A stretch of DNA of 64,000 nt from JAWKNZ01 sp041391425 (GTDB lineage Bacteria; Bdellovibrionota_B; Oligoflexia; Oligoflexales; JAWKNZ01). Each line of letters opens with the position of its first letter. The first letter of the stretch is position 1. The DNA lies in the NCBI GenBank assembly GCA_041391425.1, contig JAWKNZ010000009.1, positions 1 to 64,000 on the forward strand, written 5' to 3'. Positions 54,358 to 63,220 of this stretch are shown one piece after another. The notes below the pieces were generated by a model. That model was not told the DNA's origin, did no database searches, and saw nothing but the letters and a program-made list of their open reading frames with translations. Both the position numbers and the translations under genes were made by a program.

Positions 54358-55452
54358 TTAAATGGCTTTAGAAATCAAATGTCGTAAAAAATGATCAGCT
54401 ATTACTAATATGACCATGGCTTCAACCATAGGAACTGCCCTTGGAAGAACGCATGGGTCATGCCTACCACTTCTTGGTGAAAAAGTAATTTGTTGTTTCT
54501 GCTTGTTCACAGTTTGTTGTGATTTGAATATTGTTGCTACTGGCTTAAAGGCTACCCGTATTAAAACATCTTGCCCGTTAGAAATGCCTCCTTGGATGCC
54601 TCCGGAGTGGTTTGTCGTTGTATAGATTTTCCCTTTTTGATCGATCGCAAAAGCATCGTTGTGTTCTGATCCATACATTAGACAAGATGCAAAACCTTCA
54701 CCGACTTCAAAGCCTTTAGTGGCAGGTAAGCTCATAGTTGCCTTGGCTAGATCAGCTTCGAGTTTATCAAAAACAGGTTCTCCCAGACCTGTGGGAAGGT
54801 TTTTGATCACACATCTAATGGTTCCACCAACGCTATCTCCTTTTTTTTTAACATCTAAGATTAACTGTTCCATCTTTTTTTGGGCTTCTGAATCAGGACA
54901 GCGCAATGGGGTTTGCTCAATGATATCTCGTGAAAAGCTGGAATAATCTTTGGAATTTGCTTTAATGTCTTTTACTGAATCTACCCATGCAAATACCTCT
55001 ATGGTAGGGCAAAGTGTATTTAACACTTGTTCGGCGATGGCAGCTGCAGCGACTCTGCCTATGGTCTCGCGTGCGCTTGCTCTTCCGCCGCCACTAGATG
55101 CAGCGATTCCATACTTTGCATGGGTTGTGTAGTCTGCATGAGATGGTCTGTATACATTTTGAATGTCTGAGTAGTCGCCCGATCTCTTGTTGGAGTTTTT
55201 TACATTTAAGGTGATGGGGGTTCCGAGGGTGGTGTTTTGCTCAATGCCTGATAAGATTTCTACTTTATCTTTTTCATCTCTTGGGCTTGTTAAAACGCTT
55301 TGGCCTGGGCGGCGGCGGTTTAACCAGTTTTGTATTTTATCGGTATTAATTTTAATTCCTGCAGGACATCCATCTATGACTACTCCGACAGCTTCTCCGT
55401 GGGATTCACCATAAGTAGTAATCTTAAATAGATTGCCAAAACTGTTAGCCAT
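54358..55452 (-). CDS. aroC: chorismate synthase AroC
   Basis: 364 residues. GNLFKITTYGESHGEAVG at the N-terminus, RRRPGQS near 47, the SGGGRASARETIGRVAAAAIA block near 125, and the RHDPCVLPRAVPMVEAM end are all signature regions. It uses reduced FMN to convert EPSP to chorismate, the last common step to aromatic amino acids. AAGAAGG sits just upstream. The gene converges on the amidoligase operon and is preceded by a long palindrome at 55480. Enzyme is complete. Confidence 0.98.
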   Translation of the reverse strand: MANSFGNLFKITTYGESHGEAVGVVIDGCPAGIKINTDKIQNWLNRRRPGQSVLTSPRDEKDKVEILSGIEQNTTLGTPITLNVKNSNKRSGDYSDIQNVYRPSHADYTTHAKYGIAASSGGGRASARETIGRVAAAAIAEQVLNTLCPTIEVFAWVDSVKDIKANSKDYSSFSRDIIEQTPLRCPDSEAQKKMEQLILDVKKKGDSVGGTIRCVIKNLPTGLGEPVFDKLEADLAKATMSLPATKGFEVGEGFASCLMYGSEHNDAFAIDQKGKIYTTTNHSGGIQGGISNGQDVLIRVAFKPVATIFKSQQTVNKQKQQITFSPRSGRHDPCVLPRAVPMVEAMVILVIADHFLRHLISKAI

Positions 55453-55479
55453 TTTTGACCTTCTTGTGTCAAACTACCG

Positions 55480-55508
55480 CATTAGAAAGCTTTAATAAGC
55501 TTTCTAAT
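55480..55508 (-). terminator. hairpin after the anti-sigma gene
   Basis: CATTAGAAAGCTT, short loop, then its perfect complement (13-bp stem). Lies after the anti-sigma gene and before the aroC start on the same strand, so it probably separates the two transcripts. No long T-run. Confidence 0.6.
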
Positions 55509-55597
55509 GGTAGGCATTGTGTTGCTTCAGGAAGAGCCTTCATTGGGTGACAACTCCGGTTTTTTGGTTACTTGATGTTCTGAGTCTTAGATAACTT

Positions 55598-56461
55598 CTA
55601 ATCTAGAGGGTTTTGTTGGGCTCCACCGCCTATAGCCAATTTGGCCAGTTCGTCCGTTGCTCGATGGCCGATAATCATGGATACGAGGTGCTCAGAAGAT
55701 TGCCAGGCGATAATATTCATTTTATCTGATGCATAGGCTTGATAAGTAAAGCCATCTATATTTCCTTGTTGGGATTTTTCAAGGTCTGATAGGTTACCTT
55801 GATAAGTGAAATGAAAAATACTTTCTCCTAGTTCCTTGTTGCTATAGCGTACCATAGCTATTTTTGCTATGTCGTAGTCGATGATACTAACTCCATCAAC
55901 TTTCCAGTCGTTTTCTAGCGGGCCGAGGACTTTTGGCTTTTCTTGAAATTGAGGATTTTTATCGAAAAAATCTTTGATATCTTGTAGGTCGTCGCTCGGA
56001 AGATGCAAATCAGCTGAGGTATTTTCTTCGTTGGACATTGCTTCGTAAACAAGGGATTGCAGAGCATCAAATTTGGTTTTTGGGGGTGGTGATAAGACAT
56101 AAATAGCGATAAGAATAATAGCTAATGTCATGAGAATAAAACCGAGCTGGCGTCGCCAATGTGTCCATCTTTCTTTTTTTTCGATATTGACGATGCGAAG
56201 TTCATCCATATTATGGCGTTCTTCTTCATTGCGGATATAACGTCTAATTTCTAAGAGTTCATCCTCGCTCAGATAAAGCGATTGCAAGGAAAATTGTAAT
56301 TCTCCGCGTATTTTTTGAAATTTCTCGACTTCAGCTTCATTCTTTTTACCATAATCGCTAACTTTATTGGCAATTTCATTTGGTAAGTTGTCATCCATAT
56401 ATTCAACTATATGGCTGAGGAATAATTCTTGCTCCGATAAGTTTTCCATGTTCTGCTCCAT
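55598..56461 (-). CDS. membrane-bound anti-sigma factor-like protein
   Basis: 287 residues. The N-terminal ~100 residues are cytoplasmic, acidic and helical (sigma-binding domain candidate), followed by one membrane span (LGFILMTLAIILIAIYVL, about 107-124) and a ~160-residue periplasmic domain that could sense envelope conditions. No CHCC zinc motif. AAGGAAC precedes the ATG. It follows the small sigma-like gene by 42 bases, the normal sigma/anti-sigma order. Assignment rests on layout and topology. Confidence 0.65.
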   Translation of the reverse strand: MEQNMENLSEQELFLSHIVEYMDDNLPNEIANKVSDYGKKNEAEVEKFQKIRGELQFSLQSLYLSEDELLEIRRYIRNEEERHNMDELRIVNIEKKERWTHWRRQLGFILMTLAIILIAIYVLSPPPKTKFDALQSLVYEAMSNEENTSADLHLPSDDLQDIKDFFDKNPQFQEKPKVLGPLENDWKVDGVSIIDYDIAKIAMVRYSNKELGESIFHFTYQGNLSDLEKSQQGNIDGFTYQAYASDKMNIIAWQSSEHLVSMIIGHRATDELAKLAIGGGAQQNPLD

Positions 56462-56503
56462 GAATGTTCCTTGGCAAGCGTGTTATTAAAGGCTGGGTCG
56501 GTC

Positions 56504-56932
56504 CTAGCTTTGCTTAATTAGTTGATTTCTTCCCTCTGCTAACTTTCGCCTTAAGGAAGAGTTTGTCATACCTAAGGCTTCAACTGTGTCTTCTGCAGAT
56601 AGCCCAAGATAATCTATTGCGGCAATCGCGGCTCGCGTTTCTATTGAAAGCTTATTGAAGGCATTTGGGGCTATATGGCTTGTTTGTGGGGTAAAGGTTT
56701 TGTCTTTTAAGTGCTGCCAGCTTTCGTGGACTATTAATTTGGTTAGGTTGTCGGTGTCTTTAAAATCGGCAATTTTTGCCGCTAATGTTTTGAAAGTGCT
56801 CTGCACACATTTATGCGCTTCATCTCTGTTAAGGGTTATTAGGTATGCAAACCGAAGAGTATCATCAGCTTTAGAGCATATTTCTTCTGAGAAATATGTT
56901 ACGTTGCTTTCTAAGGTACTGCTTCTTTCCAT
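56504..56932 (-). CDS. short ECF-type sigma factor-like protein
   Basis: 142 residues, shorter than the usual ~170-190 of ECF factors. The C-terminus is a region-4 helix-turn-helix (AIDYLGLSAEDTVEALGMTN then SLRRKLAEGRNQL). Region 2 near the N-terminus (ADDTLRFAYLITLNRDEAHKCVQ) is reduced and lacks a clear -10 recognition helix. It may be a diverged sigma factor or a regulator derived from one. The paired anti-sigma-like gene strongly suggests a stress-response role. Confidence 0.65.
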   Translation of the reverse strand: MERSSTLESNVTYFSEEICSKADDTLRFAYLITLNRDEAHKCVQSTFKTLAAKIADFKDTDNLTKLIVHESWQHLKDKTFTPQTSHIAPNAFNKLSIETRAAIAAIDYLGLSAEDTVEALGMTNSSLRRKLAEGRNQLIKQS

Positions 56933-57259
56933 CTTTGCTCCCTGATAAATTGCGTATGCAAACAGAATAAGCCTTTCCTATGATGATATTGGAAAGCCCA
57001 TTGTGTTTAAATACCTTAATTAAGGTTTATTTTTGCAGTATGAATTCTTTGCGTATGTGAATTCAACTTAGAGTCTAAAATTTATCTAACGGACCTATTA
57101 TATCATTATTGTAGAAAAATTGTGAACTGTCTATTTTTTCTATATGATTAATAGGGCTTTCTTTTGGACATATTTTAGGAACTTAATTCATTACTTGCTT
57201 TCGATAGATGAAAAGGAGATTCTATATTTAAATAAAAAATGTCTTATAAGGAAATTTTT
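56933..57259. other. 327-base divergent promoter region
   Basis: Between the sigma-factor-like operon and kdsB. AT-rich, no gene. Promoters for both directions should lie here, possibly including a self-regulated ECF promoter, which I cannot pin down by eye. Confidence 0.45.
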
Positions 57260-58015
57260 GTGAAAGACTGGCTTATTGTAGTACCAGCGAGGTTGGGTTC
57301 GACCCGTTTGCCGAAAAAACCTTTGGTCGATTTAGCTGGAAAGCCTCTGATTGTACGCGTGGTTGAGAATCTCACCAATTTAATTCACAGGGGTGCAGAA
57401 GTAGTTGTCGCAACTGATTCAGCCGATATTATCCAAGTATGTAAAAGCGCTAATATTGCTGTGCAGATGACACGCTTGGACCACCATAGTGGTACAGATC
57501 GATGTTTGGAAGTTGCGAATGCTACGCCAAAGAAGTTTGTGATGAATGTACAGGGAGATGAGCCTTTTATCTGCCTTACAGCCTTAGAAGGTTTGGCCGA
57601 TTTTGTGGAGTCTGGACGATATGAGATGGCTACTCTTGCTTATTGTAATCGGCACAAAGATGCTTTTGAGAGTTCTAATATTGTGAAGATTGCTTTGTGT
57701 GAAAATACCAAGAGGGCCCTTTATTTTTCTCGATCTCCAATTCCAAATCGCACGCGATATATTTATGATGACCATCTTTTTGGATTCTGGCAACATATCG
57801 GCGTTTATGCATACAAAATTGAAACCTTAAGGAAATTTTGTTCTTTTTCACCTAGCTTGTTAGAGCAGATGGAATCTTTGGAGCAGCTACGGGCATTAGA
57901 AAATGGCATTGAAATTGGTGTAGTTTATAGCGAGAAGCCTAGCATAGGTATAGATACTTTTGAGGATTTGGAGAAGGCGCGTGAGCGATTGGCGAAAGCG
58001 GAGAAAATTGTCTAA
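57260..58015 (+). CDS. kdsB: 3-deoxy-manno-octulosonate cytidylyltransferase KdsB
   Basis: About 251 residues from GTG 57260, which has AAGGAA six bases upstream; an ATG at 57239 would add 7 residues. WLIVVPARLGSTRLPKKPL at the start, QMTRLDHHSGTDRC and VMNVQGDEPFI are diagnostic. It activates KDO as CMP-KDO for lipid A inner-core synthesis, which fits an LPS-bearing organism. The last codons overlap possible starts of the next gene, so coupling is likely. Confidence 0.96.
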   Translation: MKDWLIVVPARLGSTRLPKKPLVDLAGKPLIVRVVENLTNLIHRGAEVVVATDSADIIQVCKSANIAVQMTRLDHHSGTDRCLEVANATPKKFVMNVQGDEPFICLTALEGLADFVESGRYEMATLAYCNRHKDAFESSNIVKIALCENTKRALYFSRSPIPNRTRYIYDDHLFGFWQHIGVYAYKIETLRKFCSFSPSLLEQMESLEQLRALENGIEIGVVYSEKPSIGIDTFEDLEKARERLAKAEKIV

Positions 58016-58076
58016 TCTGCGAAAATGTATAGCGCTAATAAAGAAAACGACAAAAGCAAATTTAGATTGCTGTAGT

Positions 58077-58211
58077 TTGAAACAATTGGTTATAGGTATC
58101 TTGCTATACTTTATATTAGTCGGCGCTAAAGCATCATGGGCTTTGCCTTTGGGGTTTGGCTATAATCAATCCTCTCACGAATATTCTCAATTAAAAAAAT
58201 CGCTATCATAA
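58077..58211 (+). CDS. signal peptide fragment of the metalloprotease-barrel gene
   Basis: A 44-codon frame with TTG start: signal peptide LVIGILLYFILVGAKASWA, then NQSSHEYSQLKK before a stop. Upstream in-frame starts (GTG 57981) are possible and would overlap kdsB. With one A fewer in the A7 run at 58193-58199 it joins in frame to the large protein at 58213 (QLKNRYHNVYHDKS), which otherwise has no signal peptide. It is thus the true N-terminus of that protein. Confidence 0.6.
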   Translation: MKQLVIGILLYFILVGAKASWALPLGFGYNQSSHEYSQLKKSLS

Positions 58212-58212
58212 T

Positions 58213-61158
58213 GTGTACCACGATAAGTCGACACCTCACGAAGCAGCAATGATTCAAAACTCTCTCACCGCAGTGCGTCCGGTATTGCAAAGCTGGTTTG
58301 GAAAAGCTTTGGACGGGAATTTTATTGTCATTAGTTCTGCAGTATCTTTTAATCCTTCTTTTGCCAATTTTATTACCAATGCCATCGAACTACAAACTAT
58401 GGGGCAAGGCTATCGAGACTTATTTTGGCATGAATACACTCATACAAATATGTATCTTCATTTGCAGAATTTTTTTGGGCCTGCGGGTGCTTTGTTTCAT
58501 TTGGTATTTATGCCTGCTTGGTTCATTGAAGGTCTTGCTGAGGCTATGTCCGTGTCATCTGGAGCCGATGTGCAGGTTGCAATTGAGCGCTATCAAGCCT
58601 TAAATGATAAATGGCCGTCTTTTGACAAGTTGCATAGTCTATACGCCTCTTCGTCTTCGGATCGAGGTTATGCTACTTCGGGTGCTTTTGTTTCCTGGTT
58701 GCTAAAGCAAGGAAATGCTGAGGATCTTCCTAAATTATTAGAAGATTTTTATGACTATACAATGCCATGGTGGTGGGCGTGGACATTGTTTCCATTTAAT
58801 GGCTTTACTCCCATGGATGCGGCTTTGGAGCGCTATGCCTCATTTGATAGTGAATCTCTTTTTGAACAATATAAAGCCCAAGCCAAAGCTTACTGGCAGA
58901 TGCAAAATATTGGCAATTTTTTGATGCAGCGTCCTGGTGTAAGAATTTATCCAACAAGCCTAGGAGGGATGAGGGCTGTAGATAATGATGTGTTTTTCTT
59001 GGTAAAAGATGACGGAGAGGTATTTGTTAAAAAAGGGCGATTTGACGCAGATAGTGGTTGGTTGACTGGCTATAGTTCAGAAGGAATGCTTGTCAATAAT
59101 GATGAGAACATGGGCTATATCCTTAAATCTTCGGTAGGAGAATTTGCTTTAAAAGAGGCTTCTGCCGACTTTGCTACTGGTGCAACGTTTAGTCAAATCA
59201 TTCATAAGCCTCTTGGAGAAGAAGATTGGGTTGAACTGCCTCCTCGTGTTGCAAGTATTGAAAAAATTTTTTTGAGCGAAGAAAAATTATTTTGGCTTGG
59301 AAAGGATTTTGAGTTTAGTAAGTTTTGCTGGTTATCTTTGCAAGCCCTGCAAGAAACGCCCCATTGTGTAATGGAGAGGTTACCATCAAGTTTGCAGTTT
59401 CTTGGAGAAAGAAATTCAGCATCTAAGTTTGCACCTTCAGCATTTGTCAGCGAAGAAATATGGCTTTTGCGTACTGAACAAACACTACAAGGAGACCGTT
59501 ATGAGCTTTGGGAATATAATGTTGGCTCTGGCATTTTGCAAAAGCATTTATATTTAAATGGGGGTAGGCCAATTTCTTTAGCGATTGCGGGGAAGGAAAA
59601 ATGGCTTTTAGTTGGAGGAACCCAAGGTCGTAGTTTGAGAAAGATTGATGGTGAAGGTCATTGTCTAGTGGCAGTTAGTATGGTTGATTTGCCCTTAAAA
59701 ATTGCTGGCCTGGCTGATGGTGATATTGTTTTTGGGCTTTATAATGATGAACGCCGTCAACTTCTTAAAATTTCTCCAAGAGACCTGCAACAAGAAGCTT
59801 GCTTTGATATCCAAGCACATACTTCGCCTTTACTATATGCTATGAATCAGTCTAGTATTCCGTCTCTTAGTGAGGCGTTAAAGGCGACCGATCCGTGGAA
59901 ATTACAAATAGCTTCGCATACAATGCAGCAAAATATAATTTCGGCCCTTCCTTTGGATCAAGCAACTTTACCTTTTCCAATGGATTCTGTAAAAAATGAC
60001 AAAAAACAAGGTGTAGAAAGTCGGCAAGGTGATCAGGCTGAAACATATGAGAAAAAGGTGGAGGATCAAAATGATGGTTTGACAGGCCGTTCGGACCAAA
60101 GCGTTCCTTATGAGTGGCAAGCAAGGCCGATCTTTCTTTTTCCTTTTATCGGTGCTGATGATGCATTGGGCAATCAATATGGCTTTGTGACCGTACCCTT
60201 AATGGATCATTTGCAGAACGAAACTGTAAGAGCAAGTGTGTTGTATGGAGATCTAAGCCATTATCCAAACACCGATATCACATTGACATCAACAAGGTAT
60301 TGGCCAACTTTAAGTTTGAGTATTTTTCGCAAGCAAACTTGGAATGGAACCTTTTATTCTACCGTTACCCAGCGTCTGCATAATATTTATTATGATGAGA
60401 AGGGAGCGAGCTTTGAAAGTTCGTTTCCTTTTAGGTTTTTTGCTCATAGATTTGGCCTTAGCCTTGGGGTTAGAGTTTCAAATCTTAAAAGTTTTATCGG
60501 ACCTTTTCGAGTTAGGGAAGGGCAAGTGAATGAACCAAGTTTAGCCTTTAATTATTATACAAAATTAGGAGAGGTTGGTTGGTCTACCTATTGGGGGGGA
60601 CGTTTTACTCTTGAAGAGATGAATAGCAATTTTGATTATAATGTGCTTTATGCTGGTACTAGCATAGGCTTTAGCCCAGGTTTTTTGGATTCAACTATTA
60701 AGGCAGGTGTTAGTGGTAGCCGAACTCGTGGAAAGAAGATGCGAGCTTTGAAGGAGGTTTATACTCCTTTAAAAACTTTTATTCCAGGGAGTGGCGGGGG
60801 ATATAATCAAAATTCTTTTAAATTGACCCAGAACTCTTCATTAACTACTTCACGCTTTGGCGATAGTAAGGTGAGAAGTAACATTTCTTGGTCTTTCCCT
60901 GTTATCAAGGATATCGATAAATGGTTGACTCTTGTTTATTTAGAGCGTCTCGATTTTACTTCGTTTATAAATTATGGTGGTGCATGGTTTGGTAGTGATA
61001 TGCCGGATCAGGATAAATTGATTGGTGCTCATGGATATAATTTAGACCTTCAATTGGATAATAAAGGGGTTCGCTTTAATTTGGGGGCAGGAACTGGTCA
61101 GGTATTTGGTGAACCTTTTGATGTTTATCTGACCTTTGGTTTTGATGCTTTATTTTAA
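58213..61158 (+). CDS. large exported protein: gluzincin-type domain, propeller-like middle and C-terminal beta-barrel
   Basis: 981 residues as open frame, ~1030 with its displaced signal peptide. Residues ~70-120 carry LFWHEYTHTNMYL (HExxH) followed by WFIEGLAEAMS with the distal Glu, a gluzincin/peptidase MA-like zinc site. Residues ~240-560 show repeated four-strand patterns (for example RYELWEYNVGSGILQKHLYL) like a beta-propeller. The last ~330 residues are alternating-pattern strands ending YLTFGFDALF, whose C-terminal Phe is the outer-membrane barrel signal. The protein would sit in the outer membrane with the protease facing the periplasm or the outside. The only start is GTG; see the A7 frameshift upstream. 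Confidence 0.75.
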   Translation: MYHDKSTPHEAAMIQNSLTAVRPVLQSWFGKALDGNFIVISSAVSFNPSFANFITNAIELQTMGQGYRDLFWHEYTHTNMYLHLQNFFGPAGALFHLVFMPAWFIEGLAEAMSVSSGADVQVAIERYQALNDKWPSFDKLHSLYASSSSDRGYATSGAFVSWLLKQGNAEDLPKLLEDFYDYTMPWWWAWTLFPFNGFTPMDAALERYASFDSESLFEQYKAQAKAYWQMQNIGNFLMQRPGVRIYPTSLGGMRAVDNDVFFLVKDDGEVFVKKGRFDADSGWLTGYSSEGMLVNNDENMGYILKSSVGEFALKEASADFATGATFSQIIHKPLGEEDWVELPPRVASIEKIFLSEEKLFWLGKDFEFSKFCWLSLQALQETPHCVMERLPSSLQFLGERNSASKFAPSAFVSEEIWLLRTEQTLQGDRYELWEYNVGSGILQKHLYLNGGRPISLAIAGKEKWLLVGGTQGRSLRKIDGEGHCLVAVSMVDLPLKIAGLADGDIVFGLYNDERRQLLKISPRDLQQEACFDIQAHTSPLLYAMNQSSIPSLSEALKATDPWKLQIASHTMQQNIISALPLDQATLPFPMDSVKNDKKQGVESRQGDQAETYEKKVEDQNDGLTGRSDQSVPYEWQARPIFLFPFIGADDALGNQYGFVTVPLMDHLQNETVRASVLYGDLSHYPNTDITLTSTRYWPTLSLSIFRKQTWNGTFYSTVTQRLHNIYYDEKGASFESSFPFRFFAHRFGLSLGVRVSNLKSFIGPFRVREGQVNEPSLAFNYYTKLGEVGWSTYWGGRFTLEEMNSNFDYNVLYAGTSIGFSPGFLDSTIKAGVSGSRTRGKKMRALKEVYTPLKTFIPGSGGGYNQNSFKLTQNSSLTTSRFGDSKVRSNISWSFPVIKDIDKWLTLVYLERLDFTSFINYGGAWFGSDMPDQDKLIGAHGYNLDLQLDNKGVRFNLGAGTGQVFGEPFDVYLTFGFDALF

Positions 61159-61388
61159 ATTTTAAGGTGTTGGCTCTTAACATTGAGGTTTAAAAAATTG
61201 TGCGCAAAAACGCACGTGTTGGCGTAAAAGGCTCAATGATCTCTGGGTGTTTTTTAGTATTGTCTTTAAATAGAGAGCTGTTTATCCTTAACTCTTTATA
61301 AATAAAGGGCTTTAACTTCTATTAGTATATAGCTTGTTGGTCGTGAATTTGCATTTATATAGATCACATAAGAATAGGGAGGTTAAGT

Positions 61389-62378
61389 ATGAAAGCAACC
61401 GGTCTGAGCGAAAATGGTAGTGTCATTGTGGCGGTTTGTTTTGATAATCAGACAGAAAAATTAGTGGATGCAGCTGTGCAAATCTGTCGTTTAACCAAGC
61501 AAGATTTATGCATGGTTAATGTTTTAGTTCCGAGCTCAACTGTGATTTGGAATGGTGAGATTTATGGTGGTATCACCGCCGATGATTTGTTGCAGGCAAA
61601 TGATTCTATGCTAAGGGAGAGCTCAGAGGCTCAATTGCTTGAGTTGAGTACGAGAATACCTGACGATGTAAATTGGCGAGTTAGTGCTATGGTGGGAGAT
61701 CCGGTCTCTATGATTCTGGCAGAGTCTAAAAAATATTCCGGGAAGATGATTGTTAGTGGATCCGGTAAGGGAAAGCATTGGCTTATACCAAAATCAATGT
61801 CAACGGTTCTCTCGCTTATGGCGGAAGCGCATGTTCCGGTCTTGGTTATTAATGAGCAGGCTGAATTAGAGCTTCCGGAGGGAGGACAAGGTTTTAAAAT
61901 CCTTATTATGGATGACCTTTCTGATGCCTCTAAACATGCGATCGAAGGTGTATTTGCTAGCCTAGCAGAATTTGCTGGTAGCCAAGTTTGTCACACTCAC
62001 GTGAGTGGATTAACTAAAGATGCCCTTGGAGCCGCTATTGTATCAGCAAGTGCTGCTGTTCGTAGCGGTGTCGTTAGCGATTTAGAAAAGGATGATGTAT
62101 TTAAAGCGATCGAAGAAAAAGGATTAGAGCGCTTACGTGATCGAGTTGGCCCAGGTTTCCGTGATATTTTTAATGAAAAAAATGGCCGTTATTTACCTAA
62201 GATGCTTTACGGAAATGTGTCAGAAGCGCTGAAAGCGGTGATCGAAGAATTTGACCCTCATGTTATTTGCTTTGGCAAGCATAGCAGTTTTCACAAAGGT
62301 AGGCCATTTGCTATTGGTCAAGTTGCTTATGGTACCATGTTAGGTCAGAGCAAGCCGATATTGGTTATGGGGGCCTAG
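61389..62378 (+). CDS. tandem universal stress protein
   Basis: 329 residues, two UspA domains. First: VIVAVCFDNQTEKLVDAAVQ at residue 12 to KMIVSGSGKGKHW and ST-rich tail ~115-160. Second: ILIMDDLSDASKHAIEGVF near 175 to VICFGKHSSFHKGRPFAIGQVAYG at the end. The Gly-rich loop G-x-G-x9-G(S/T) is partly preserved in the first domain, so ATP binding is possible. A strong GGGAGG site precedes the ATG. Such proteins support survival under starvation or oxidative stress. Lone gene. Confidence 0.88.
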   Translation: MKATGLSENGSVIVAVCFDNQTEKLVDAAVQICRLTKQDLCMVNVLVPSSTVIWNGEIYGGITADDLLQANDSMLRESSEAQLLELSTRIPDDVNWRVSAMVGDPVSMILAESKKYSGKMIVSGSGKGKHWLIPKSMSTVLSLMAEAHVPVLVINEQAELELPEGGQGFKILIMDDLSDASKHAIEGVFASLAEFAGSQVCHTHVSGLTKDALGAAIVSASAAVRSGVVSDLEKDDVFKAIEEKGLERLRDRVGPGFRDIFNEKNGRYLPKMLYGNVSEALKAVIEEFDPHVICFGKHSSFHKGRPFAIGQVAYGTMLGQSKPILVMGA

Positions 62379-62448
62379 GTGTTTATAGATTTAATGTATT
62401 TAATTCTATTATCAGTTTCGTGTATAGCTTACTAAATTTTCTTTATGT

Positions 62449-62612
62449 GTAACTATTCAGCGTATCTTTTCCCTTCAATATGTCGCTTGATACATCGTCA
62501 TCCTGAGTGAAGCGAAGGATCTATTTCGCATTTCGAGATCCTTCGCTTCACTCAGGATGACGGGCAGTCAAGGCTTTGAATCGATCAGATAAAAAATACG
62601 CTGAATAGTTAC
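62449..62612. mobile_element. MITE family 1, copy C (164 bp, with inner hairpin)
   Basis: Same 17-bp inverted ends as copies A and B, flanked by exact 8-bp repeats CTTTATGT (62441-62448 and 62613-62620). The centre is longer than in A/B: the CATATG apex is replaced by a ~55-bp perfect hairpin with arms CTGAGTGAAGCGAAGGATCT, so the element is a two-level stem-loop. This makes it the most complete-looking member. Confidence 0.92.
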
Positions 62613-62788
62613 CTTTATGTTAAGCCATGGGCTGGCATTAGTATTGGTCGGTGGCTTAAGCAATATTGACATCTTTCTTAATTTTCGTTGTTTCTTTATC
62701 TAATATCATGTTAAATTCAAAAAAACACAAAATGTATACCCTGATAGGGGGCTTTTTCGCCATTGTATACGTAGTTCGTATATAGAAC

Positions 62789-63076
62789 CCGGGATCTGGA
62801 ATTTTTTGAAAAACTGTAGTATTTTCACCGGATTCGAAGTTCGCTCAGGTGCTAGGCACGAGGAGGTGGGAAACCGCAGTGTACATGTTGGTACATGAGG
62901 ATTTCCTGACGACGAAGCAACGCCGCAACCGGCTAGAAATTCGGAATTTTCAATGGATTCGAAGTTCTGTCGGGTGCTAGGCGCGAGGAGGTGGGAAACC
63001 GCAGTGTGCATGTTGGTACATGAGGATTTCCTGACGACGAAGCAACGCCGCAACCGGCTAGAAATTCGGATCCGGG
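62789..63076 (+). repeat. dispersed repeat family R, copy 4 (tandem, ~1.8 units)
   Basis: Starts CCGGGATCTGGAATTTTTTG and ends GGATCCGGG. The internal ~130 bp are present twice in direct order (junction near 62945), so the copy is 288 bp. Flanked by exact 7-bp repeats ATAGAAC (62782-62788 and 63077-63083), supporting insertion as a unit after or before the tandem expansion. Confidence 0.9.
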
Positions 63077-63220
63077 ATAGAACGGAGGCTTTTATTTATG
63101 AGTATGTGCTGAAATTGATTGCAGGTGCGATCAGCATTAATTGGGGAGATGATAGTCAGGTTTTGTACATATCTGGCTTGAGTTTTTATATATAATTTAA
63201 AATAGTATGCGAGAACGTTT

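Larger units (their letters stand above)
62379..63220. other. 842-base gap filled by two mobile repeats
   Basis: No gene. It holds MITE family 1 copy C (62449-62612) and the composite repeat R copy 4 (62789-63076). The remaining ~140 bases after it form the leader of the PIN-PhoH gene. Confidence 0.7.
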
